Shown here piece by piece: positions 24,991 through 36,275 of a stretch of 64,000 bases of DNA. Under the pieces are notes generated by a model. That model made no database searches. It saw only the letters and a list, made by a program, of their open reading frames with translations, and was not told the origin of the DNA. The DNA is from Holacanthus passer (lineage: Eukaryota > Chordata > Actinopteri > Pomacanthidae), in the NCBI GenBank assembly GCA_025331565.1, contig JAFREQ010000034.1, positions 2,170,001-2,234,000 of the forward strand, given 5' to 3'. Both the position numbers and the translations under genes were made by a program. Each line of letters opens with the position of its first letter. Positions within the stretch are counted from its first letter, which is position 1.

Positions 24991-27401
24991 CTGTGGGTAC
25001 AAATAAGATTGCATTCACCGAGTTAATTGTTGAGATCTCATAATGTGGTGGCGTTAGTGGAAAATAAGTACAGCGACAATTAGACTTGTTTTAAACAAAT
25101 CCAAGTTTTTCCAAATTTATTTATAAGTAGGAGTAAATTACTGTCATTATTGATTAATCTGATTATTATTTTGACCATTAATCATTTGGAGAAAGACAGA
25201 AACACAGCAAATCCTTGCATTAAAAAGGCTGCAAGAAGGAAATGAATTTGCCGTTTTTCCTTCATCAATGAATCAATTCCCATAAATGTTTCAGATCAAC
25301 TTATCATTTCAGCCCTGTTTGTAATAGAAATTACCCAACCAAATCTGTTGTAAGCATCCACATTTGACCTCCTGTACTTTTCCTGTGGTGTGAAGGATTT
25401 GTACCAACATTCACAGCCAGTCACATCATGTAGCTGTTGAGTTTCTTGCCTCTGATTTTATTGTTGTACTGTCGCTGTGTTCCCAGATCTCATAAGATAC
25501 TTTATTGAGTATGAACGTTCGTCCTAACCAAAACTTTGAAAACGGGACCCAAGTTGTGTTGATGCCAGAGAGGTCTGCACAAACACATATAACAATTTTG
25601 GAAACTATAGAGAGACACAGTCTGCTCATATTTTGACCACACTTCTGAGAAATGTGCGCTACTTGCTCCTTTATCTGTAAAGTTTGAAATCATCTTTGTA
25701 AGATACCGAGGTTCAAAATAGGTCAATGTTCGCTGCAGCTCCAGAAATCCCACGTTGGTCTCTGTTGAGGCTCCAAAATCAAAAGTTCGAAGCTGTAGTG
25801 TTAAGTTGTTTTGAAGTGCTGGTGCGCATTCAGCTCCTGGAAACAGTTGGCGCACTTAAAAATGTATGTATTCGATGCTTTCAGTGCGTGTCTGCCTCTC
25901 TCTCCTCCATCCTTCTCCATCACACACTTTCCGTACTCCCGAACCCTCCCTCCTCTCTCATCTTCCTTTCCCCTAATTCTCATTATAACCAGGTGACCTC
26001 CTCATCCACCTCTGACTAAAGATTCAGAAATGTCTCTGTCTGTCTCCTCTCTCTGACCGTCCTCCCTCCCCTGGCTTGTCATGACTCATCTGGTCCCATC
26101 TGTCCATGCATGACACACTGTATCTCTAAAGCTGTTATTTATCAACTCTCTGTCTCTCTTTGGTCCCAAAGCAACCGTGAACTCGTATTGTATTTAAATG
26201 GTAAATTCACTATGAATCTTGGGACACTGCGATAATGTTCTTTTTCAGATCCGCTCGCATTACTACAAGGGTAAAACTTATTTTATGTGCAAAATGTGTT
26301 TCCATGAGGGGGCGGTGTCATTGTCAATGACAACAGTTGAACATCTCTCAGCTCTCATGTGAGAAGTTCAGGTACACTAATATCCATCATCACATGAGCA
26401 ACGGGTTTCTTTTTTAACACTTTTATGTTTTTATGGATGAATTGTCCTTCAAGGGGAGAAAAATGGAGCGAGGTCGGCACAGAGATGAGAGATTTTCGAG
26501 GTGAGGGAGAGAATTTCATCCCAGTCTGCTCCTCTTCTCGACTACAGAATAGAAGACACGAGCTCCACATTTATAATTGATGTGCCTCAGCTCCAGAAAT
26601 ACCCTGACAGGGACTCGCTGTTGTCCGTGTGTGCGTGCGCATATGCGTGCATAGTTGTGCAAGTGCGAGCGTAATAATAGAGACACAAACAGGTGAGAGG
26701 ATGCAAAGGAGATGGGCTGAGTCACAGAGAGAAGCAGAGAGGTGACCTTTCAACCCCTTAGCACTCAGCCTCGCTTCTCCATGGCCTGTAAACCACTCAC
26801 AGCAGCCCCAACAGCTATTAGCTGTTTGAATTAGCATGCAGTTCATTGATGTAAAGAGGTGGAAGACGAGATTACAATATTACATAAAGGACTGTTTATG
26901 GCTGCGTGAGCATGTGTTCAGAATTGTTTGGGTGGCTGAGAGTGCTGCAAAGAACTGCAGAAGAAGAGTGAGTGAGTGTGTGCGTGCGTGCGTGCAGGCA
27001 CATGCCGTGGGAACGGTGTGTCAGTCGCAGGGTCAACGCAGGATTTGGCCACTCTGGCCTCATCAGGTTTCTTCAAGCGTGTAACATTGTAAACCCGCAT
27101 AGCCTGGAAATACTGCTGCTGCAGCAGGGAGCTACAATACCTCTTTTTATACCAACGGCTGTGGCTGGTAAATCTCAAAATCTACCAGCCACTCTCACTG
27201 TTTAGAGCTGAATAGGTTTGCTGAATGGTAGCTGGTTACCTGACAGAGAGACCGGGTGCGTATTTGCCAAACTTCTGGCTGTTACTCTTGGCATGTATTC
27301 GCAGTAATAAATAATGCAATCACACTTAAAAGGGAAAGTTAGTTTCTCCTGACTCCATCATCACATGTGTGTTTACTCTTTATCCCCTCCTTTTCCTCCA
27401 G

Positions 27402-27677
27402 GAGACGGCTTCTTCCTGCGACGCCGAGCTCCTCTCGTTGCTCCTGGACGCCGGGCTCCTGGTGGGCTGCGTCTCATCAGCCCTGTACCCCCTGCTCAGC
27501 TCCCACATGCTGTCCCACCAGCAGGAGGGAGGCTGGGACGTGGAGAAAGCCACCGCTGAGCTGCTGGCGGCGGGCCACGGGCCCGAGGCGGGCTCCCTGC
27601 TGCTGGCTCACCGCGGAACCCACCAGGCCCAGTTCACCTTCAACTCTGCCTTGGCCGTTCTCAGGAAGTGGCTGTGA
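27402..27677 (+). CDS. nbas: NBAS terminal coding exon with stop codon
   Basis: The exon has 91 codons and a TGA at 27675-27677. It begins at GAG after the acceptor TTTTCCTCCAG, in phase with the preceding exon. The peptide has two recognisable blocks, AELLSLLLDAGLLVGCV and, further on, GHGPEAGSLLLAHRGTHQA, ending in a tryptophan-containing tail (RKWL). From memory these match the vertebrate NBAS C-terminus, where a similar 'EAGSLLL..RGTHQA' block precedes the end. The exon is strikingly GC- and CpG-rich compared with its flanks. Together the four exons would encode about the last tenth of a protein that is about 2,370 residues long in human. The identification was not confirmed by a search. 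Confidence 0.82.
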   Translation, partial: ETASSCDAELLSLLLDAGLLVGCVSSALYPLLSSHMLSHQQEGGWDVEKATAELLAAGHGPEAGSLLLAHRGTHQAQFTFNSALAVLRKWL

Positions 27678-28490
27678 GGGGAGGAGGAAGAAGATGTGAG
27701 GGAAAGAACGCGGCGGGGAGGCAGTTGGCGGTGATGAAGCAGATTTTAGAGAAAGGGAGTGGGAAGGTGTTGAGAGAGGAGCGGAATTAGATTGGATCAA
27801 GATCTGAAGGAATTAGCGTGAGGCGAGAACAGAAGTGGTATCGGGCCGTACCTCTGCATTTTGTTCTGTAATTGGGTTTCGGGTTCATCAACTGGAGACA
27901 CTTCAACAGCAGCTGCAGCGTCTGCCTTGAAGGTATAAGAGCGGATACCTTTAATATTGAAACATCTGCTCAATTAGAAACACACACACATACAGTACAT
28001 ACACAAACACAATCTCTGCTGTCTCAGTCATGAATGAGTGTTCACACTGAGGGCTGATCAGAAAATGCTGCTTGCATTTATTTGTGTGTGAGCTTGTGTA
28101 CCGTGTTCTAATGTGTGATAAAGTAATTGAGGCTGTGGGTGTATATTAGCCTATTGTTCCATGACAGGTTTGCCTCTTTCACATCCCACCGTTAAACACT
28201 GCCTCAGCTCCATTGTTTTCCCCCTAATAATGTCTAATTAATTCCTTCTAAACAAATTAGCCCCGCAGCTGCCCCGCGCTGTGTCTATGTGTGTGTGTGT
28301 GTATGCACAAATACTGTATACGAGCAGCCTGCGACATCATGTAGAGCCAGTGATGATGAGGGATAAACATGTATGTGTGTGTTCAGGCACACAGCGATGT
28401 TGTCAGCATGGTTTGTTTCACTTTATAGAATACACGTTTTCTTCTGATCCACGTTTCAGATCTGAAATAAAGACAAATCCAGTGACATGA
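27678..28490 (+). other. Probable NBAS 3' UTR
   Basis: After the stop comes a purine-rich start (27678-27790), then mixed sequence with a CA run near 27980 and a GT run at about 28286-28302. The first canonical AATAAA lies at 28466-28471. I infer a 3' UTR of roughly 0.8 kb ending near 28490. No other reading frame here looks real. Confidence 0.55.
28466..28471 (+). terminator. Polyadenylation signal (AATAAA)
   Basis: This is the first canonical hexamer after the NBAS stop. It is followed 20-50 bases on by GT-rich sequence (GAGTCATTGTGTTTGCATAT), as expected for a cleavage site and downstream element. Confidence 0.6.
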
Positions 28491-31400
28491 GAGTGAGTCA
28501 TTGTGTTTGCATATTTGTCGTATTCCATTTCTTTCTTTATAGTAGCATCAGTTGAAGAGTGCACTGGTGGGTAATGTTTAAGTCTGTGCGACCTTTTCAG
28601 GAGACGTATGTAAATTCTTTTCCGTTAACACTTCGGCAGTTTTTACTTTTCTGTTTAATGAATGGGTTTCATAAAGATTTGCGCTCCGTCTCATAATGAA
28701 TGCACTCAAAACATCTGCATTATAATTACAGCATTTCCACATTGTTCCAGGATAATTACAGCCCTCTGACCCAAACATCCAGTGTGTGTTTTTGCTTGCC
28801 CTCGAATGCGCTTTCTCTTTTTGTCGTCATTTTAAATCAGTTTTGCGCAAGGTTTTTACCGGTCAGCAATTTCATTGGTTGCTTCACTGGACTGTCACCA
28901 AAAGCATTTGTAATGTTTTTTTTCTACTGATAATTGCAAACAGGCAAAACTATTTTTTTAAGTTGGTTGCAGAAAAAAAATAATCAAAGTGTCTAATTTA
29001 TTTTGTTTGTCAAAGTGTTAGAAGTGTGATTTCCAGACTGTGTTCAAAATGAAATTAATGAAGTGGTGCTGACTGCTTGTCCCCAGAGCCGCCAGTTTTG
29101 CTTTGTATGTGCACTAAAAAATAAATCTGCCCCCTAAAGTAAAACATCAATTTAATGAACAGTGCACTGAGTCAATGCTCGACGGGGACAATGTGCTGTA
29201 GAGCGTGCACACCAGAGGTTTCTTAACTTCCGGTTTAACCCTTCTTTAACTTGAATAATGATCAAATGTTTTAATCGTGCAGCTTTTCTAGACTTTCCAA
29301 ATGTTATCGGACTGAATGGATCAAATTCTAATAGTAAAATGAGTCATTTTGCTTATGAATCAGACATGTTTAAGCCTTAAAGGCACGGAAAGAAAAACCT
29401 ACTGAGTAAATATGCAACAATTGAAGTTAAAGTTTGGACAAGTTTAGTTGTCTTAGGTTGTAATTTAACACTTAATAACTCATTAGGAATCAACATTGGG
29501 ATTGTGTGGGTTTCCATTGATTGATAATGACCAACATTCCCACAACTGTCAGCTAAACTCTGATTGGAAGGAAGTGACATTTTCCAAATGAGCCCCGCCC
29601 CCTTCAAGTCGGAAAGGAAAGGCGACAAAAACGAAAGCGAAAAATCTCATAAAGGAAATTAAAAAAAAAGTTCTACGACCAATAATGTTGCGTTCATGTA
29701 GCACCACTCGGCTGACAGAGAAAAAAAGGGTTTGAGGGCGTTTAAGATTTCATACCAAGCTTTAAGGTCTTTAAAAATCCTGCACGCATGTCTGTGATGT
29801 GCTTTACTTAATCATCCAGATGCAGCTTGTTGAAAAGTAGCTGTAACCGTTCTTGATGGCTACCTTATGGAATAGTGGCACCAGTGGCTTCAAGGCCCAT
29901 TTAAATCTGTTCAAGCGGTAATAAGCAGATCATGTTTCCGTATTTGCTCATTAACTTTCTCCTGCTGTACTTAATCCCTTAATTTAATGAATAAACTTCA
30001 TAATGATTTTAGCGTGGCTTTTCTGTAAAGACGCTGCGTTTTCTGCCGCATCCAAAGACTAAGAACAAGTTAATTTCTTTTAATTCCCCCATGGTTACGT
30101 TTCTGCTTAATATATTTTGTTTAAGATCCCTTTATCGTTTCGCTCCATGAGTGCACAGTGCCTCCGTCATTTGCAATACATTCAGGGTAGCTGCAATAAG
30201 ACTATACAATTTTTTCAATATCGGGAACTATCCAACAGTAATTCACTTTGGCAGGCAACATTTAAAACAGCTGGCAGAGTAGAGTCGCTCCTGTCAGGCC
30301 AGAAATTGAATAAAGGGCCGTGGCTTGGAGGTATTTACCCTGACAGTAATATTGCAGTGTTTCTGGCTCCTATATAAGAGCTGGGGAGGGGGTGGGTGGG
30401 TGGGTGGGTGGTCTATATATCAAACAAGAGGATAATGAATCTCCTCACCTGTGGAGGAGCAGAGGAAAATGAGACAGTGCTTCTGTCACTGAGGGGATAC
30501 AGCGAATACAAAGCTGTGTTAAGAAAGTGTCGACATTGTTGTAGAAGAAGAAATAATAACGTCCAGATTAATGGATCGATTTCTCAGCCGTCCGCCGCTT
30601 CAATCACGGCTCTGCTGTTTAGTACCTGTGTCAGACATTGATGGTTATAAAGACAACTGGACTTTGCAGTCTTAAGAAAATGCACTCATGCTCATTCCCT
30701 TGTGTCAGACATGTTCTCTCAACCCTGCAAAATGAATCAAATTGGTCTCAAATAGCAATCGACCCAGGTTCGTTCGCACCCTTGAGCTGCAGCAGGAGTC
30801 CGGTTTTAGCCCCGGCCGGCGTGAAACCGACCCTTTGTGCCAAACTAACAAGATTACACGAAGCCTCGTTGTAATCAATCCGAACCGTAAAATCCTCCCG
30901 TCATCAGGTTGATCGAATCAGCGCTGGCAGGCTCGGGCCGCAAAGTGGTCGCAAAGTGGTGCGTCTCAGATAATGTTTGAGCGAAAAACGAAGGCGTCAG
31001 GCAAACATTCAGCCCAAAGTGCTCGACAGATGAGCAATTATACATCTGTGTGAAAGAGAGCGGCGCGGAGAACAGTCATTTAGGTAAATCAAAAGAAAGA
31101 AAAGGTAGAAATCTCTGAAGGAGGAGAGGAGGAGGCGGCTGGCAGAACATTAGGACAGAATTTGATTAACATATTGATAACAGAGAGAGAGATGAGAGCG
31201 GCTGAAAAAGACGAGGGGACGGGGGAAATGAGGAGCAGGTGGATTAGCACTGCAGTATTTTTTTTGACACGGCATTTTGACCCGACTTGATTAGCAGAGT
31301 TGACCCCCATAAACCCCTGGGACCACTTGTGTGGGTTTGCTCAAAATACTCTCACACACCCACACACACACACACACTGACACCTGAAATCACCACACAG

Positions 31401-34400
31401 CCTCTCAGTTGTCTCCACACGGCACTTGCATCGTTTTTCTCAGCAAGGACACAAGAGGAAAAAAAAATGTATATTATATTATGTTTACTCTGTATCTATG
31501 CTTTTTCTTTTTCCAGTTTCAGCTCAATCAGCTGCCTGAAAGCATCTTACCAGTTCTCTTGAAAGCAACTGTAATCAATATTATTTTATAACCAATGGAT
31601 TGAATTGTGTTGTGTAATCTGAAGGGAGTCTCTTGTAATGATGAACCCACATCCCTTCAGCTCTATGTTTTTTTTTTTTTTTTTTTGCATCTTTCAGCTC
31701 TTGTTTTGGTTTTACAGTACTTCTAAAATCTGTTATTGAAGGTTTAACTTCTTCATCTTGTTGCTGTCACAATTCAAAAACTGTCTTTCTTTGTTGCTGT
31801 CATTTTTTTGTGTGTCCGACTGACCCACATCCATCCCTCCTGTTTTCTCTAGAGTCCTGTAATGGGTCCATCCAGTTTATCCATCCAGATCACATCCATC
31901 CAGATTTCCAGCCTCGCTCAATGTTCCTCAGATCAGCACTGTCTAGACTGGAAGCATGTTCGAAGCACGTTCTCGTTCGGCTCCTGGTGCAACTGATGAT
32001 TAATAATTTCCCAATGAAGTCTAATCACCAGAGATTCTTTCACTTATTCTCTCCTGATTGAAGTTTTCTAAGTAAAAACGAATCTATTTGAACTTTAAAA
32101 AAGTCTGAAAAGGGTTTTTGCCAAACCTTTCTTCGAAATAGCCCTGCCTACTTTCAATATGAGACCTAACACGCTATAAATCTCTTTTGAATATTAAAAC
32201 CAGTTTTCTTTTTTCCTGCTGAATCTCCATCTAGTCATGCATAATATTCATGCTTTTAAGAACTCCTAAAAAGTTGATGCTGACAAAGCCACGCTGAGGA
32301 TTAAAGGGCTCCTGCCTGTTTGGATCTCAGCCTTCAAGTTTTCCTTTCAGCTCGCACCACCTTCTCATGATTACCTGAATTTCACTTTTATTGACTTCCG
32401 TCTTGATTTAGCTTTCATTCAGACCTCTTTACTAACACATTTCTCCTTCCCATAGAGCTTTGTGTACACACAACATGAAAACAGGCAGGAATTCTCATCT
32501 TTACAGTTTTTCATTTCATTCTTGATATTGAATGTCACTACTGCTTCTATAATGGCAGGATCCATGATTGAGATTAATGATGAAAATTGCAGGGTCTTAT
32601 TTACATCTGCTGGATTTTTAATGGAGTTAAATAGTGAGACTCTCATTAACTCTTTTTTTTTTTTTTACTCCACAGTCTCTTTTGGGTTTTGCCTGTGTGC
32701 TTGGATAGACTGCAAGCAACTCTGGGAAATGTTGTTAAGGTCTACCTCCCCGGCTGCTGGGGTTTGGTAAACACAGTGTCACAACCTGTCAAGTGTTGGC
32801 ATCCTTTTTTTTTTTTTTTCCTATCTGTCTGACAAAGCTCTGGGTGCAGGCAGTGAGCCATCATCGCAATCCATCCAGAAGGTGAGAGAGGAGAAAAAGA
32901 ATTTGTGTCCCCCCCAGGTGGAAGCTGAATGAGATGGGATCTTACAAACACTCTCCTCTGCTGAAGAGAGGTTATCTTTTTAAAACAAGGCATTTAACTT
33001 GCGCCTACGAGTCCTCCGTGGAGTCTACAGTGCGAGAGGAAGAGAAGAGAAGGCATGAAAGGAGAGAAAGGGAGGGGGGAAAAAAATAGTGTTTGCATTC
33101 CAGGAAATCCCTCACCTGCCTTCCACGTTGTCAACAGAGTGAATCCTGGGAAATCATTCACCCTCCGAGGCCGTGTTTTGTTTCCTTTACCTCTCTCTAT
33201 TTTTCATCCGGCCTGTCTTACCTGTCTTTGACCCGCAACCTCGCCCTCCGCAGAGTGACTGTCCGTCCAGCAACTCCTTCACTTGTAGTGCCCTGAAATA
33301 CACACACGCACAAACGAAACCCTCCTGACAGATGCTGTGGGAGTGAGTTTGAAAGGAGAGAGTCGTAGTGTTGAGTGTGAAGAATGGCAGAAAAATGAAT
33401 GAGGTGGGAGGTCGGAGAAGCGAGGAAGATGGGAAACGAAGGTCTGGCTGAAGGTCAAACACGACCACTAAAGAGAGAAAGAAGAGCAAGAAATTAGAGG
33501 GTCTTGACTGAAGATACCGCAGGATTTGCATCACATGTCTGGGCTTCGGTGAAACAGAATAACAGAGCAGGAGAGAACAAGGATGTCGGTGCAGGGATGC
33601 AATCTCTGTCGGTACCACAGAGGAAATGGTAAAAGCCAACATACTGTTTACATGTAAAAAAAAATGGATTCGCAATTTACCTCTTTGAAAAAAGCAATTG
33701 CACTTACGTCTGAACTGAAGAGGCTTCTTGGATGAAACGAGAAACGTCTTCAAGAATCTACGACCAAGTCCAGATGCCGATGATTCAACCCTTGAACAAA
33801 AGCACTTATGTTAGAGGACTTACACTTGTTGACGAATCGAGCATGTTAGGTGAAGTTGTATTATTAGGCTCATTTTATCAGTTTCCTTCCTTCTTTTAGT
33901 GGCTGGTTGTGGGCAGGCACTCGTCAATTAACTCACAGGTCCAGATGTATTAAAAGTTCCCTGCAGAGTTACAGAGGTGTAAACAAACAAAGTTTAACAC
34001 AGACTCGAGGGAGACACCAAACAAGCCACCGCCAGCCAGCCTTCACTTTCTCTCCTTTAGTCACGACTATTTTCTTTTCAAAATTACGTTTTTCTCTGGT
34101 TAGTAAGTCACTCTGATCTTCGTCTGTTGTTTTGCTGTTGCCTCTGGGTCGTGGGTGACTATAAAGTGGTGATTTTGGGAAACTGATTTTGGATGTAGTG
34201 ATTTGTGCAAACTTTCAGCGGCTCAGCACTGAGAATTTGAATCACGACTAAAAAGGCAGGAGACTGTTGATGTCCTCATTTGTAACAAGATCCATCGATG
34301 AAAAAGAATCAGCAAAAAAAAAAGAAGGAAGCTGATAATAGGAGCTTAATGAAATGAGCTTATTACTGAACCTCCAAACTGTTTCTCTGCAACAAATGAC

Positions 34401-35879
34401 CAATATTGAGAGTCTTAATGTTAAAATCACTGGTAAACTCTCTGGTGTCATACTCAACTTTAAAATCTTCTCCTCTTTAAAAATTTCTTAAACAAGTGAA
34501 ACATTTTGCCAGCAGCACGCGGTTCTTCTCCAAAGCTGAAACGTGGCAGAATGAGGCCGATCGCTGTGCAACTGAGAAGGAAAATGACATTTGATTTGAC
34601 GAAACTGATGAAATGAGTTGATCTGCATCGCCGACACGTGAGTTTAACTCCCGCAGCTGGTGGAGAGTCAGATGGATAGTAACATTTAATAATAGATCAA
34701 TATGGTATGTTTTTTTTTTGTTGCAGTGATTCTATAGCAGCAGCTCTGTGTGAATACCATGATAAAGACAGAAATGAAAGACGTCTTACTCTGCATTGCA
34801 AAAAACTGCCGGAGCAACTTGAGGTCATGACATCACACAAAAGCACTTGAGAGATCTGATAGCATCAAAAGTTTCCATGTTTCCAACAGCTGTCTTTTTA
34901 CACTGAGGGTGAAATAAAAAGTGAAATAATAGGTTGCATTGCACATATCTGCAACACCTCGTCCTCTTTAACCACACGTGTTCACGTCCTGCAAGCTGTT
35001 ACCGACTGCCGTATGTTTCCCAAACTGGCAGGCCGCTCGGCTGTTTAGGAGAATGAAAGAGAGAGCTGGAGAGGAGGTGGAGAGCTGGTTTGAGACCTGG
35101 GACACGACAGCGTGGGTGGAAGTGCAAAACTGGGGATCTAGAATGACTGGGAGATTGTTTGTGCATGTCTAAGGACAGAGCTGAAGCAAGAAGCAAAGCA
35201 GGAGATGGAAGAGGAGAGAGGACGTGAACCGAGCAGATCTGCCGAAATCGATACGAGCAGCAGGGGAGATGTTTTTATATATTTTTTTTTTCCTCAGTCC
35301 TGCTGTAAAAATGAGTGCTCTTTTTTTTTTTTTTTTTAAACACGTCAAATGGAGGAGGGGTGCATGGATGGAGAGAGCAGGAGGAATAGAGGGATGGAGC
35401 TGGGGAGAAGAGTTGAAAGTCTGGGTAATACTTCAGACTAAGTGCAGTAAAAGTTTCATCAGCAGTGTGTGTGTGTGTGTGTGTGTGAGAGCATGCATGT
35501 ACCTGTGTGTGCATACATGTTTCTGTGTGTGAATAATACACAGTACAACCATTTGTGTGCAGAATATCAACTCTGCCTCCCCTCTGTGTGTGTATGTGTG
35601 TGTGTTTTCTCATGTCTTGTATGTGTGTTTGCAGCATTTAGCATCTCTTCAGCTGCAATCACACATACATTGATGTTAATCGCTTTTGGCTGAATGAAGC
35701 AAATTACCTGCTTTGCCAGCAACTGTTATCTTCTCTGCTCCCGTGTTCGAGCTCTGCTACACCTTGGCTAAACACACACACGCCTCACACTCAGCAGCAG
35801 GTGGGGTTTATGGGACCTCTGCTGCCTTCACGAGTGCAAGCGTGATGATTATAAAAAGTTTTGAGATAGTTGGATCTCC
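28491..35879. other. Intergenic DNA, no gene recognised
   Basis: AT-rich blocks at about 28690-28960 and 29940-30380 look like conserved non-coding DNA. A TATA-like box and a G-run tract lie at 30371-30411. Purine-rich stretches lie at about 31080-31230 and 33020-33480, T-runs near 31669-31686 and 32809-32819, and a GT array at 35466-35487. A short repeat-like fragment at about 33715-33800 (AAACGAGAAACGTCTTCAAG followed by CCAAGTCCAG) resembles a widespread fish repeat end. Open frames are low in complexity or lack any recognisable family. Confidence 0.6.
30383..30411 (+). other. G-quadruplex-forming run
   Basis: GGGGAGGGGG is followed by four further GGG runs separated by single T bases, giving at least five G-tracts with one-base loops. 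This fits a stable parallel quadruplex. It sits a few bases downstream of TATATAAGAG (30371-30380). Confidence 0.8.
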
Positions 35880-35884
35880 TTTAT

Positions 35885-36275
35885 ACTATCATGTGTTTGA
35901 CAAAGTGGTGAACCTCTCTCCATCCTCGCTTGTGAACGACTGAGTCTTTCCAGGATGAACCTTTCATACCCAATCATGATACTATCACCTGTTACCAATG
36001 AACCTGTTGACCTGTGGACTGATCCAAACAGGTGTTTTTGGATCAGTCCACAACTTTCACAGTCTTTTGTTGCTCCTGTCCCAACTTGTTTGAAACATGT
36101 TGCTGCCATCAAATTCAGAATAAGCAGATATTTACAAAAATCAATGACATTGATGAGGTCAAACATTAAATATATTGTCTGTATGCTGTTTTCAATTGAG
36201 TACTTGTCAAAAAGGATTTGCATTATCACATTCTGTTTTATTTATGTTTTGTGCAGCGTCAGCTTTTCTGGAATC
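35885..36275 (+). mobile_element. Interspersed repeat family A, copy 2
   Basis: This copy runs from TTTGACAAAGTGGTGAACCT to the region GTGCAGCGTCAGCTTTTCTG. It aligns end to end with copy 3 (about 56025-56350) and, reversed, with copy 1. It holds a perfect hairpin: 16-nt arms at 36013-36028 and 36037-36052 with an 8-nt loop. Copy 3 lacks this hairpin module entirely. No coding capacity. Confidence 0.8.

Larger units (their letters stand above)
16676..27401 (+). other. Last NBAS intron (10.7 kb)
   Basis: The intron runs from GTGAGT to TTTTCCTCCAG. Within it are a cluster of five GATA motifs (17474-17713), purine-rich DNA at about 17810-18130, a (TTTG)n run at 18967-18996, a homeodomain-like block at about 19880-20110, a SINE at about 21040-21240, a MITE at 23250-23525, family B repeat copy 2 at 24610-24990, and short GT/CA arrays at 22038-22055, 22597-22625 and 23957-23970. 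No exon is seen: the open frames lack paired splice sites and family resemblance. Confidence 0.75.

Noticed and set aside
27477..27800. Minus-strand frame opposite the last exon
   Set aside because: Antisense shadow of the GC-rich terminal NBAS exon.
33187..33753. 188-codon minus-strand frame
   Set aside because: Composition reflects purine-rich DNA, with no domain or splice context. Its far end overlaps a repeat-like fragment at about 33715-33800.
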